A DNA stretch of 36,327 nt from a virus. Positions 8,656 through 14,828 of this stretch are shown here, one piece after another (positions within the stretch are counted from its first letter, which is position 1; each line of letters opens with the position of its first letter). A program made the translations under genes and the position numbers. The notes below the pieces were generated by a model. The model saw only the letters and a program-made list of their open reading frames with translations. It ran no database searches and was not told the origin of the DNA. The DNA lies in IMG/VR virus record IMGVR_UViG_3300028831_000374, positions 1 to 36,327 of that record. The stretch is one strand, 5' to 3'.

Positions 8656-8832
8656 ATGTCCATGCAAACGTGCGGATTCTGCGGCGGTCGCGGCATCGTG
8701 CTGCGGAACAGTTACACGAAATGGGGCGGTCCGCCGCGCTATCGCCCGTGCTCCTTGACGCGGGCAGCGCGGCGGACCTCGGAGACTCACGCAACCGGCT
8801 CGACAAAGACATGGCCATCCCACCATCCTTGA
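8656..8832 (+). CDS. Tiny CxxCxGxG zinc-finger protein
   Basis: A 58-residue product starting MSMQTCGFCGGRGIVLRNSY, again a half DnaJ-like finger, with a third Cys near residue 33. AGAGGATAAATCAA just upstream gives a good ribosome site. The last 46 bases overlap the 3' end of the minus-strand gene 8787-9149, so its poorly conserved-looking C-terminus may be shaped by that overlap. Function unknown. Confidence 0.55.
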   Translation: MSMQTCGFCGGRGIVLRNSYTKWGGPPRYRPCSLTRAARRTSETHATGSTKTWPSHHP

Positions 8833-9149
8833 CCCGGCAGGACCTCGCGCCAGCCGTATCGCGTGGTGGCCCGCAGCAGCATCTCCTCCGCAGACACGCC
8901 GGCCACGTACTCAATCTCGTACTCGTCCTTCGCGCGGATCGGCTGATCGCCGCGGCCGTCGCGACGATTGATGGTCCCGAGATCCGCGCCGCCCTCATTG
9001 TGCAGTACCCGGACGGTGGACCGCCGCAAGCTGTGGTCTACCGTCAACTCGACTACCGCGCCCGGCATCCCGCCCCCGACAGCCTTGCTCGGCTCGCCGT
9101 GGGCATACGTGTGCTTTTCGCGCGTCGTGGTCATCGTCATCGTCGTCAT
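8787..9149 (-). CDS. Hypothetical protein
   Basis: About 120 residues with an N-terminal Met/Thr repeat followed by a compact alpha/beta-looking domain (VVELTVDHSLRRSTVRVLHN, then YEIEYVAGVSAEEMLLRA) and a Trp-rich end (GQGWWDGHVFVEPV). ATG 9149 is chosen because GGAG lies eight bases before it; the first ATG at 9155 is too close to that site. The ATG-ACC repeats at the start encode Met-Thr pairs, an unusual low-complexity leader. It is read away from the RHH operator at 9232. No family recognised. Confidence 0.65.
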   Translation of the reverse strand: MTTMTMTTTREKHTYAHGEPSKAVGGGMPGAVVELTVDHSLRRSTVRVLHNEGGADLGTINRRDGRGDQPIRAKDEYEIEYVAGVSAEEMLLRATTRYGWREVLPGQGWWDGHVFVEPVA

Positions 9150-9231
9150 GGTCATCTCTCCGATTTAGCCCCGCCCCTGATTCCGCCGGGGCCACGTCGT
9201 CAGGTCTCACTCACCTGACACCGTTAATATA

Positions 9232-9252
9232 GACTATAGTCAGCCCATAGTC
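9232..9252. promoter_or_regulatory. Operator-like ACTATAG repeat, downstream cluster
   Basis: GACTATAGTC at 9232-9241 is a perfect 10-bp palindrome, followed by a further ATAGTC half-site at 9247-9252. The same word recurs on the far side of the neighbouring RHH gene (9472-9492). The site lies just after the RHH stop codon and upstream of the minus-strand gene ending at 8787, so it could regulate that gene. Confidence 0.5.
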
Positions 9253-9256
9253 AATA

Positions 9257-9454
9257 TCAGCGACTGATTTTTTTCAAGATTTTTTCCGCGGCCTGAAGCC
9301 CGTGGAAAACAAGGAACTGCGTCAGGGGTCGACCATCTGTCGTCGCCGCCGCCTTCAGCTTTTCCTTTTGCTCGGGAGTCACTCCGAGCAAAATCGGCTG
9401 CTTGCCCGCCGCCGCGAGTCGGGCACCGCCGGAAGCTTGCTTGGTTTTCGCCAC
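9257..9454 (-). CDS. Ribbon-helix-helix-like transcriptional regulator
   Basis: A 65-residue basic protein with a Gly/Ala/Lys-rich arm (TKQASGGARLAAAGK) followed by PILLGVTPEQKEKLKAAATTDGRPLTQFLVFHGLQAAEKIL. That is the beta-strand, helix, turn, helix pattern of Arc/CopG/DUF1778-type regulators and antitoxins. The GTG at 9454 is chosen because AAGGAAAGG lies upstream; the longer frame would run through the operator. A minus-strand promoter with 17-bp spacing precedes it and operator words flank it on both sides, pointing to autoregulation. No toxin gene partner is evident: the neighbours are an HNH-XRE protein and an orphan. Confidence 0.7.
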   Translation of the reverse strand: MAKTKQASGGARLAAAGKQPILLGVTPEQKEKLKAAATTDGRPLTQFLVFHGLQAAEKILKKISR

Positions 9455-9471
9455 TGCTGACCTTTCCTTTC

Positions 9472-9492
9472 GACTATGCACTTACTATAGTC
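9472..9492. promoter_or_regulatory. Operator-like ACTATAG repeat, promoter-proximal
   Basis: GACTAT (9472-9477) and TACTATAGTC (9483-9492) lie between the minus-strand -10 box and the RHH start, where a bound repressor would block transcription. The word matches the cluster at 9232-9252. Confidence 0.5.
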
Positions 9493-9498
9493 TTACTA

Positions 9499-9527
9499 AT
9501 GGTAGCTGTGATGGCCGTCCGAGTCAA
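9499..9527 (-). promoter_or_regulatory. Sigma70-type promoter for RHH gene
   Basis: On the minus strand TTGACT (9527-9522) and TACCAT (9504-9499) are separated by exactly 17 bases. The predicted start point falls in the ACTATAG operator. The RHH gene follows after about 45 bases. Confidence 0.5.
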
Positions 9528-9538
9528 GAGGCTCAGTC

Positions 9539-9997
9539 ATGAAGCGCACTGAAGAGAAAGCAGTAAAGAAAATCGTCCGCGATCGTGACGGCAACAAATG
9601 TACGAAGTGCGGACTAACGAACGAGCAGCATATCGAAAAGTACGGTAGGCAGCTCCAAGTCCACCGGCTGGCGCCGGGGAGCGTGTACACAGAAAGCAGG
9701 TGCGTAACGCTCTGCATCCCGTATCATGGGCCAGAGCCCAGATCACCCCGATTAAAGACCTCGGAGCGCAAAAGGCTTCGCGGGAATGAGCATGTCCCCG
9801 GTTTTGCACCGGCATTACGCGAGTGGCGAAGGAGGCGAGGCATGACAGCCAAGATGCTCGCTGCGGCGTCTGGCTGTCATTGGGTCTCAATACTCATGCT
9901 CGAATCCGGCCGTCGCGCGCCGTCATTCCGCGTTGTCCTTGAACTCGCCCATGCGCTCGGCATCAGCATTGCTGACTTAGCAAAGCCACCGGAATGA
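9539..9997 (+). CDS. HNH-like zinc domain fused to XRE helix-turn-helix
   Basis: The 152-residue protein has an N-terminal HNH-type zinc fold: CTKC (C21, C24), VHRLAPGSVYT with H42, and CVTLC (C55-C59), then PYHG. In related proteins the last segment is normally PCHG, so position 62 is Tyr where a zinc-binding Cys is expected. The C-terminal half (about 90-150) is an XRE-type HTH: LREWRRRRGMTAKMLAAASGCHWVSILMLESGRRAPS then LELAHALGISIADLAK. It probably acts as a DNA-binding regulator whose HNH part is structural or degenerate rather than a nuclease. It is divergent from the RHH gene and shares its control region. Confidence 0.72.
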   Translation: MKRTEEKAVKKIVRDRDGNKCTKCGLTNEQHIEKYGRQLQVHRLAPGSVYTESRCVTLCIPYHGPEPRSPRLKTSERKRLRGNEHVPGFAPALREWRRRRGMTAKMLAAASGCHWVSILMLESGRRAPSFRVVLELAHALGISIADLAKPPE

Positions 9998-10058
9998 GCG
10001 CGGTCTACTCGTTATCTGGACGAGAGGCAAGCGCCGATGTCGAGCGGGAGCGGCGAGC

Positions 10059-10080
10059 CGGGATTTTTGCAAAAATCCCG
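10059..10080. repeat. Perfect 22-bp palindrome
   Basis: CGGGATTTTTG is followed directly by its exact reverse complement, giving a 22-bp palindrome with no loop. It lies between two convergent genes in a 280-bp non-coding stretch (9998-10277). There is no T-run after the stem in either direction, so it is not an ordinary terminator. A protein-binding site, cruciform or element remnant is possible. The core TTTTGCAAAA recurs near 7312 upstream of the small terminase gene. Confidence 0.55.
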
Positions 10081-10241
10081 AAATCCCTGCGACACTTCGG
10101 CCGCGTTTCGGGTAATAGATAAGTAGACCACCGCGCTTGCGATCTGCACGGCTCTGGTGATGCCATGACGTGAAACCGGACGGGGAACAACGAATTGCGG
10201 TCTGACCCGTGCCCATACGCGGCCGGTATAGGACTGCTCTG

Positions 10242-10273
10242 GCGGGCGGGGAGAGTACGAGCTCCCCGCCCGC
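10242..10273. terminator. GC-rich 12-bp hairpin between convergent genes
   Basis: GCGGGCGGGGAG (10242-10253) and its exact complement CTCCCCGCCCGC (10262-10273) enclose an 8-base loop, just past the stop of the minus-strand gene ending at 10278. A U-tract is missing, so termination activity is uncertain. Confidence 0.4.
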
Positions 10274-10277
10274 TGGC

Positions 10278-10592
10278 TTAGCCGGCATTCCACTTGTCGA
10301 CCATCTCGTCAGTAACCTGCTCGACGGGCACTCCGAACGACTTGGCGATTTCTTCGTCATCGCTGTGCTGCCAGCCTTGCGCTCGCATTAGCCGCCAATC
10401 ATCGGTGTCGCCTTTGAGCGAGACTATCGTCTCACCGTCGCCGTCGAGACCGCCCTGACACACAAAAACGTGTTTGACTTTAAAGCACCCGACACGCAAG
10501 CCCGGATACGGCGTAAAGGGGAAGGTGACGGTGCGCGTCCACCAGCCACTTCGGTTCTCGTCGCGGATTCGGCAGGGTATTTCGATGGGCAT
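10278..10592 (-). CDS. Hypothetical phage protein
   Basis: A 104-residue protein with a beta-rich first half (RIRDENRSGWWTRTVTFPFTPYPGLRVG) and an acidic helical end containing DDWRLMRAQGWQHSDDEEIAKSFG. ATG 10592 is preferred to 10601 because GGGGAG lies three to four bases before it. It is downstream of the two XRE genes on the same strand, separated by a hairpin at 10625-10645. No domain recognised. Confidence 0.65.
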   Translation of the reverse strand: MPIEIPCRIRDENRSGWWTRTVTFPFTPYPGLRVGCFKVKHVFVCQGGLDGDGETIVSLKGDTDDWRLMRAQGWQHSDDEEIAKSFGVPVEQVTDEMVDKWNAG

Positions 10593-10624
10593 GCTCCCCA
10601 TCCTATCGCGCCCGCTGGCTTGCG

Positions 10625-10645
10625 CCGCTACATTTCGTGTAGCGG
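10625..10645 (-). terminator. Stem-loop after XRE gene
   Basis: CCGCTACA and TGTAGCGG pair perfectly (8 bp, 5-base loop) ten bases beyond the stop of the XRE gene at 10656. No T-run follows on the minus strand, so it may attenuate rather than terminate, or protect mRNA ends. Confidence 0.35.
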
Positions 10646-10655
10646 TTGCGGCGGG

Positions 10656-10886
10656 CTAGGCGGGGACGAGCTGCCCGAAGTTGATGCCGTGCTTGCGCGC
10701 GACTTCGTTTAGTCTAACCATCTTTTGATAGGTGGGGTGCCGTCGCTTTTCGGGATCTTCGGCTTCCCATCGGGAGGCAGTCGCTTCCGTCACGTCGAAT
10801 AGCTCAGCGAATTGACGCAGGTTCAAGCCGAGCGCCAACCGCAATTCGCGGATCGTGTCGTGAGTGAAGAAAACTCCAACGCTCAT
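10656..10886 (-). CDS. XRE-type helix-turn-helix regulator
   Basis: A 76-residue protein consisting of a single HTH: IRELRLALGLNLRQFAELFDVTEATASRWEAEDPEKRRHPTYQKM, in which the second helix and TEATASRWE recognition helix are typical of the XRE/lambda-repressor fold. It starts about ten bases after the stop of the gene at 10896, so the two HTH genes form an operon. Stand-alone size suggests a Cro-like repressor. The pair is a candidate for the lysis-lysogeny switch. Confidence 0.72.
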   Translation of the reverse strand: MSVGVFFTHDTIRELRLALGLNLRQFAELFDVTEATASRWEAEDPEKRRHPTYQKMVRLNEVARKHGINFGQLVPA

Positions 10887-10895
10887 TTGCTTATC

Positions 10896-11123
10896 TCACG
10901 CGGTTTGGAGTTGACGAACGCGGCCGAGCTCTAGGTCCTCTTCCAGCCGGTCGAGAATTGTGCAGGCCATGTCGGACGGCTCGCCGCCAGTTTCCCACTG
11001 CTTCAGCGCCGAGAGGCTGACGGGGAAGCGGTGACGGAACTGGTCCTGCGTCTCGTCATAGCGGTCGCGCAGGGCTTTGATTCGTTCGGCGGTCCACATC
11101 TGTGACTTCCTCACTCTCGCCAT
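10896..11123 (-). CDS. XRE/HigA-like helix-turn-helix regulator
   Basis: A 75-residue DNA-binding protein: WTAERIKALRDRYDETQDQFRHRFPVSLSALKQWETGGEPSDMAC reads as the XRE-like fold found in HigA/MqsA-type proteins, where the recognition helix ends in the WETG segment. ATG 11123 is chosen for its GGAAGGG ribosome site; the upstream extension to 11222 would run through both operators. It lies directly downstream of two GGTACA-N5-TGTAC sites, which it probably binds. It is co-transcribed with the HTH gene at 10656. Confidence 0.72.
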   Translation of the reverse strand: MARVRKSQMWTAERIKALRDRYDETQDQFRHRFPVSLSALKQWETGGEPSDMACTILDRLEEDLELGRVRQLQTA

Positions 11124-11146
11124 TGTAATCGCCCTTCCATGATTCG

Positions 11147-11163
11147 GGTACAAAATCTGTACT
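11147..11163. promoter_or_regulatory. Operator 1, GGTACA-N5-TGTACT
   Basis: An inverted repeat with 6-bp arms (one mismatch) and a 5-base spacer, 24 bases upstream of the XRE start. It has the same architecture as operator 2, with centres 35 bp apart. Confidence 0.6.
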
Positions 11164-11171
11164 TTTTTCTC

Positions 11172-11200
11172 TTGCCGAAAAGGTACAACAGGTGTACCAT
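11172..11200 (+). promoter_or_regulatory. Rightward promoter overlapped by operator 2
   Basis: TTGCCG (11172-11177) and TACCAT (11195-11200) have 17-bp spacing and would drive the plus-strand gene at 11359. The operator at 11182-11198 covers the spacer and most of the -10 box, so repressor binding would silence it. The -10 box is identical to that of the RHH promoter. Confidence 0.45.
11182..11198. promoter_or_regulatory. Operator 2, GGTACA-N5-TGTACC
   Basis: A perfect inverted repeat with 6-bp arms and a 5-base spacer in the divergent region between the XRE operon and the plus-strand gene at 11359. Confidence 0.62.
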
Positions 11201-11263
11201 GCCATTCGTGACGCTTTCCCACGGCGAACCGCTATGACCCCAGCAGCCCGTCAACGACCTGAC

Positions 11264-11331
11264 CCTTCACTAGCTCGCGCGGTTGGTGAAGGTCCGTACA
11301 CTTCGCAACTAGACAAACTGACTAGTGAAGG
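11264..11331. repeat. 10-bp inverted repeat CCTTCACTAG / CTAGTGAAGG
   Basis: Perfect 10-bp arms (11264-11273 and 11322-11331) lie 48 bases apart, with a further GTGAAGG copy at 11286-11292 between them. The pair sits just upstream of the gene at 11359 and may be a binding site for a regulator or recombinase, or an mRNA leader stem. Confidence 0.4.
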
Positions 11332-11358
11332 CGCGACCCTCGTTCGGAGGGCCGCGTA

Positions 11359-12132
11359 ATGGGGAAGACTCCGCGCGTTGGCGACTACGGCGGCAATGCC
11401 CCGCTCCGACGGCGCAGCACGAGCCGCGCGAAGGTCGTTGACAAGGTACTTTCGTTCAGATGCCGCGAATGCGAATCGCTGCGGTATGTGGCTTGGAAGG
11501 AGTTGGGCCGGGCCGCTCGTCCGCGATGCCTTAAGTGCGGCGGAACGTTAATCGAAACCAGCCCGTCAGAAAGCCGCCGCGTCGAACGTCTCGACGCCTT
11601 GGCAATCGCTCGTGGCGAGCGCGATGGCGATGAACCAAAAAAGGTCTATCGGGATGAGTTCAAGGCGTGCGACGAATGCGGCGCCAAGTTCTCGCCCAGC
11701 AAACGAGACTTCGAGCGGGATCTGCTCCTTCATCTAAACATCAATCCGACGTGCGCCGCTGGCCACGACCAATTCCATCCGACGCGGTTCCGCATTCTGC
11801 TGAAGAACTTGCCGACGTTTCGCGTGCGAGTTCTGTCGCACAACAAGGAGATTACCGGTAACGTCGGTTTTGGCCGCGCTCCCGTCGAGTTGCTTTTCAC
11901 GTTGCCTCGCGCAACAATTTCCGTTCGCCTCGAATTCCTTGCGATTCAGTTCCCCACCGAAGCCGCCATCGTTACGCCGTGCGGCGAATTCGAGATGGAG
12001 CTCACGGAAAGCGTACTGATCGTCCCACTTGGCTATCGACCAATTCTGACGAATGATCGAGGCCACGGCCGCATTGAGCAATTCGGCTGGCACGGCCACC
12101 CACATCACCCCGAGCCGGAGGAGTTCGAGTGA
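11359..12132 (+). CDS. Two-zinc-ribbon protein of unknown function
   Basis: The 257-residue product has one zinc ribbon near residues 34-60 (CRECESLRYVAWKELGRAARPRCLKC) and a second CDECGAKF cluster near 105, then a beta-rich C-terminal domain and a His-rich end (FGWHGHPHHPEPEE). GGAGG lies nine bases before the ATG. It is the first gene right of the divergent operator region, so it is probably repressed in lysogeny. Its final 28 bases overlap the integrase 3' end tail to tail. No family recognised. Confidence 0.65.
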   Translation: MGKTPRVGDYGGNAPLRRRSTSRAKVVDKVLSFRCRECESLRYVAWKELGRAARPRCLKCGGTLIETSPSESRRVERLDALAIARGERDGDEPKKVYRDEFKACDECGAKFSPSKRDFERDLLLHLNINPTCAAGHDQFHPTRFRILLKNLPTFRVRVLSHNKEITGNVGFGRAPVELLFTLPRATISVRLEFLAIQFPTEAAIVTPCGEFEMELTESVLIVPLGYRPILTNDRGHGRIEQFGWHGHPHHPEPEEFE

Positions 12133-13055
12133 TGCTTGAACGACTTCACCACCGCCGCCTGCAAGTGGTCGGTCTGCTTCGCCATGTCGGCATAGTAAGC
12201 CGTCGTTTTGGGCTGGGTGTGCCCCATCAGCGGCATGAGCGTCAGCAGTTCGACGCCAGCCTTGGTCGCCTGAACCGCGTACAAGAAGCGCAGCCCGTAC
12301 AGCGTGGTCGTCGGCCCGATGACGCCTTTCTCGCGCATGCGGGCGACGTGCCAGCAAATCGCCGGATTTGTCCACTTCCCGCCCTTCCCGTTCGGGAACA
12401 GCAGCGTCTTCGGGCCGATGTCGCCGAAGAACCGCGAGGCCATCGACCGACGACGTTGCCACGCCAGCAACTTGAGCATGACGGGGTGAAGGATTATCAC
12501 CCGCGGCTTGCCTGTCTTCTTCACGGTTTTGTGCTGATCGAGGATGATGCACGCGCGGTTGAAATCAACATCGCCCCAAGTAGCCTTGGCGAGTTCGCCG
12601 GGCCGGCAACCGGTGAAGCGCAGGCCGATGACGAAGCGGCGGAACGGTGGCGGCGAGTGGCGCAGGACGCCCTGGTACTCCTTCAAATGCATCGGTTCGC
12701 CGCGCCCACCAGCCTCGATGGAAAAGCCCTTGAACGGGTTCGACGTAATCAAGCCCAGCTTCACGGCCCAATTGAACGCCCGCTGAACGCCAGCGACACA
12801 GCGCTTGCGCGTCCAACCGGATCGCCAAGCGGGGTGGCTATCGATCCAGAGTTGCAAATGGTACGGGCGTCCGTCCTTGAGCGCGAGCGCCCCGAACTGA
12901 CCGGCGAAGTCCGTCAGCTCGTAGCGGCGGCTCTCGAAGGCAGCCTGGACGATCTCTGTGGCGGCATGCCGCAGATACAGGTCGATGACATCCTTGATGT
13001 TTGTTGGCTCGGCAAATCCGCCGGGCACGGCAAGGCGCATCATCGGCAGGGCCAT
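12105..13055 (-). CDS. Tyrosine recombinase (phage integrase)
   Basis: Integrates and excises the phage by strand exchange through a phosphotyrosine. The C-terminal catalytic domain contains TGCRPGEL with the first Arg, a KTVKKTGKPR beta-hairpin carrying candidate Lys, TTLYGLRF with the second Arg, LMGHT with the His, and TTAYYAD with the Tyr nucleophile. The first residue of the H-x-x-R box is Tyr, as in the truncated paralogue at 29543. The N-terminal half (residues 15-110) is the core-binding SAM-like domain. ATG 13055 has GGGG nine bases upstream; TTG 13070 is an alternative. At about 316 residues it is slightly shorter than usual because no arm-binding domain is present. Confidence 0.85.
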   Translation of the reverse strand: MALPMMRLAVPGGFAEPTNIKDVIDLYLRHAATEIVQAAFESRRYELTDFAGQFGALALKDGRPYHLQLWIDSHPAWRSGWTRKRCVAGVQRAFNWAVKLGLITSNPFKGFSIEAGGRGEPMHLKEYQGVLRHSPPPFRRFVIGLRFTGCRPGELAKATWGDVDFNRACIILDQHKTVKKTGKPRVIILHPVMLKLLAWQRRRSMASRFFGDIGPKTLLFPNGKGGKWTNPAICWHVARMREKGVIGPTTTLYGLRFLYAVQATKAGVELLTLMPLMGHTQPKTTAYYADMAKQTDHLQAAVVKSFKHHSNSSGSG

Positions 13056-13211
13056 CGCGACATACCCCAATTCGCCCTTCGATCAGCGCCGGGTAAACGC
13101 TGTGTGGTCAAGGACGAACCGGGGCCACGGACTCAGGCCCCACCATTCTCTGCGGCTGACCTTGCGATTGCTACGTCAGCAGTGTACGATTGTCCATTAT
13201 TTCGTGACGGA

Positions 13212-13418
13212 TCACTTCGGGGGCCAGAATCCCAAGCGTTCCAGGCCCTCTCGCACAAGGCGATTCACCAGCTCTCCGGGCTGCGATGCTTCCGCTTCAG
13301 CGGCTTTGACAGCTTGCTCGTGAATCGCATGCCGAATTCGGATCGGATGCCCTGGCTTGCGCCCACCCTTTTGCGGCGGACGGCCGCGTTTCGGTTGTTT
13401 GTTGCTCATTCGGTTCAT
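13212..13418 (-). CDS. RHH (CopG-like) small DNA-binding protein
   Basis: About 68 residues: a basic Lys/Arg/Gly-rich arm (KRGRPPQKGGRKPGHP) and then IRIRHAIHEQAVKAAEAEASQPGELVNRLVREGLERLG, the strand-helix-turn-helix of the CopG/Arc class. The start is uncertain (ATG 13418 or 13409; GTG 13439). It lies upstream of integrase on the same strand, suggesting an excisionase-like or regulatory role. A 16-bp palindrome 67 bases upstream is a candidate operator. Confidence 0.6.
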   Translation of the reverse strand: MNRMSNKQPKRGRPPQKGGRKPGHPIRIRHAIHEQAVKAAEAEASQPGELVNRLVREGLERLGFWPPK

Positions 13419-13484
13419 CGTAGCAACGGCAGCGGCCACAGGGGTAACTCTAGGTTATTCGGTGATTCACCAGAGGCATTCTAA

Positions 13485-13500
13485 ATTCCCCTAGGGGAAT
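13485..13500. promoter_or_regulatory. 16-bp palindrome ATTCCCCTAGGGGAAT
   Basis: A perfect palindrome between the divergent RHH gene (start about 13418) and the plus-strand early promoter (13537). Position and symmetry fit a dimeric repressor site. Confidence 0.45.
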
Positions 13501-13536
13501 GCACAAGACTTTTTTGGAATTCTTTGTATTTTGCTG

Positions 13537-13565
13537 TTGACAGGTAATTAGCCGGTGGGTAAATT
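13537..13565 (+). promoter_or_regulatory. Strong sigma70-type promoter of early gene run
   Basis: TTGACA (13537-13542), 17-bp spacer, TAAATT (13560-13565). It lies in an AT-rich island of an otherwise GC-rich region and precedes the run of small plus-strand genes beginning at 13610, making it the likely early promoter. Confidence 0.6.
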
Positions 13566-13609
13566 ACTCTTAGTGAGTTGAAAGCCACGCCGAACCGGGA
13601 GCCCTGACC

Positions 13610-13738
13610 ATGACCGACGCCATCGCCTTCCTGACCGGCCTCGCCCCGCTGGTGGGCTTTGTCTTCGCGGCCGTGACGCTGCGGAGTATCTACCGGGCGT
13701 TCTGCGGCGTGCGGCAGATGGCTGCCGAGGTGAAGTGA
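13610..13738 (+). CDS. Small single-pass membrane protein
   Basis: A 42-residue peptide with one hydrophobic segment (AIAFLTGLAPLVGFVFAAVTL) and a basic cytosolic tail (RSIYRAF). CCGGGAG lies nine bases before the ATG. It is the first gene behind the promoter at 13537. It is too short for a family call; an inner-membrane effector is possible. Confidence 0.6.
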   Translation: MTDAIAFLTGLAPLVGFVFAAVTLRSIYRAFCGVRQMAAEVK

Positions 13739-13771
13739 ACGACGGGGGCGACGAAAGGGGGAGATGGGACG

Positions 13772-13954
13772 ATGGATACCTGCGAACGATGCGGCGGCAA
13801 AGGCGAAGTGATCAAGACCGGCCCGTTTGCCGGCCAGACTCATCCGCTCGACTACTGCGTTGTGTGCAGCAAGAACCTCTGCTCAACGTGCATGGCGAAG
13901 GGCTGTTGCGGGAACATCCCGGCCAAGAGCGGGAACGCAGAAGACAACGAGTGA
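13772..13954 (+). CDS. Small zinc-finger protein
   Basis: A 60-residue product with three Cys pairs: CERCGGKG (DnaJ-like), CVVCSKNLCSTC and CC near residue 45. This allows two zinc sites. GGGGGAG lies upstream of ATG 13772. Function unknown; co-directional with neighbours. Confidence 0.68.
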   Translation: MDTCERCGGKGEVIKTGPFAGQTHPLDYCVVCSKNLCSTCMAKGCCGNIPAKSGNAEDNE

Positions 13955-13994
13955 CCGCTCGGCCCCGACGCCGTGACCAGAGGGAGATAACGCC

Positions 13995-14312
13995 ATGACA
14001 GCACCGATTACGCCTGACCCAATCGTCTCTTCCTTCTTCCGCCGCCACGGCGCCGTACCGGCCAACGACCGCGGCCCGCAGTACGGGCTGGCCAGTGACG
14101 AGGCGATCGCCGCGTCGGCCGAGTCGCTCTGCAAGGCATGGGACGCCTACGAAGCCGCCCGGCCGAAGCTCGTAGCCGAGATGACGCGCCTGCGCCGTGA
14201 GTCCTGGGTGCGGTGCGGCAAGCATGAGCTCGGGACGGAGGGCCGGCGGCTGATGGCCCATGCGTGGTATCAGCTAGTCGAGCGGATCGGGTTCGGCGGC
14301 GACCGGGCGTGA
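13995..14312 (+). CDS. Hypothetical helical protein
   Basis: A 105-residue protein with GGGAG before the ATG. It is largely helical (DEAIAASAESLCKAWDAYEAARPKLVAEMTRLRRES) with a C-terminal WYQLVERIGFGG. No family recognised. Confidence 0.65.
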   Translation: MTAPITPDPIVSSFFRRHGAVPANDRGPQYGLASDEAIAASAESLCKAWDAYEAARPKLVAEMTRLRRESWVRCGKHELGTEGRRLMAHAWYQLVERIGFGGDRA

Positions 14313-14343
14313 ACGACGGACGGACGCAAGGGAGATTGGGACG

Positions 14344-14583
14344 ATGCAGGTCAAGCGGATGAAAAGGCTGGTCGCTGAATTGAAGAAGGACGTTCGCGAT
14401 TCCGTCCCGTTCAGCCTGACGTTCCAGCCAACTGGCCGCATGACTAAGGCTCAAGTTGCCGAGCTGGAAGGCAAGCTGAAGCATTCGTTTGAGCTGTGGG
14501 CCAATTCATGGGTTGTCCCGAAGCTGGACGAGCTCGCTGATCATCTGGACGGGAAAGACCTGAAAACAGGAATTGAGTTTTGA
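14344..14583 (+). CDS. Hypothetical protein
   Basis: A 79-residue protein, basic N-terminus (MQVKRMKRLVAELKK) and acidic C-terminus, mostly helical. GGGAGATTGGGACG precedes the ATG. Its TGA overlaps the region leading into the next gene. Not recognised. Confidence 0.65.
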   Translation: MQVKRMKRLVAELKKDVRDSVPFSLTFQPTGRMTKAQVAELEGKLKHSFELWANSWVVPKLDELADHLDGKDLKTGIEF

Positions 14584-14606
14584 CCACTGCTACCAGAGAT
14601 GCCGCC

Positions 14607-14828
14607 ATGACCGCCAAGAACATGTATGCCGTGCTGCTCTACCCACCGGTTGGACGGCCCCGCGTTGTCGAGCTGCCGCCGATGCCCGAGGGCATGTCCC
14701 ACGGCTGCCATACGTTCAAGCGGCGCGAGGACGCCGACGCTGCCCTGGAGAAGTTCCTTGCGGACAACCCAGAGTATCGGCAGTGGGTTGACGGGTCGAT
14801 TGCCAAAGCCACTGGGAGCAAACCATGA
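14607..14828 (+). CDS. Hypothetical protein
   Basis: A 73-residue protein reading MYAVLLYPPVGRPRVVELPPMPEG, a beta-strand-rich opening, then a helical FKRREDADAALEKFLADNPEYRQW. ATG 14607 has AGAG eight bases upstream; a TTG at 14580 overlapping the previous stop would add nine residues. It ends in ATGA overlap with the next gene. Confidence 0.62.
   Translation: MTAKNMYAVLLYPPVGRPRVVELPPMPEGMSHGCHTFKRREDADAALEKFLADNPEYRQWVDGSIAKATGSKP

Noticed and set aside
9257-9997. Toxin-antitoxin pair formed by the RHH gene and the HNH-XRE gene
   Set aside because: They are divergent, not co-transcribed, and the HNH-XRE protein looks like a regulator, not a toxin.
10242-10273. Rho-independent terminator with certainty
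   Set aside because: Strong stem but no U-tract on either strand; kept only as a low-confidence feature.
12129-13484. 451-codon plus-strand open frame opposite the integrase
   Set aside because: The minus strand encodes a clear tyrosine recombinase and an RHH protein; the plus frame is a GC-rich shadow.
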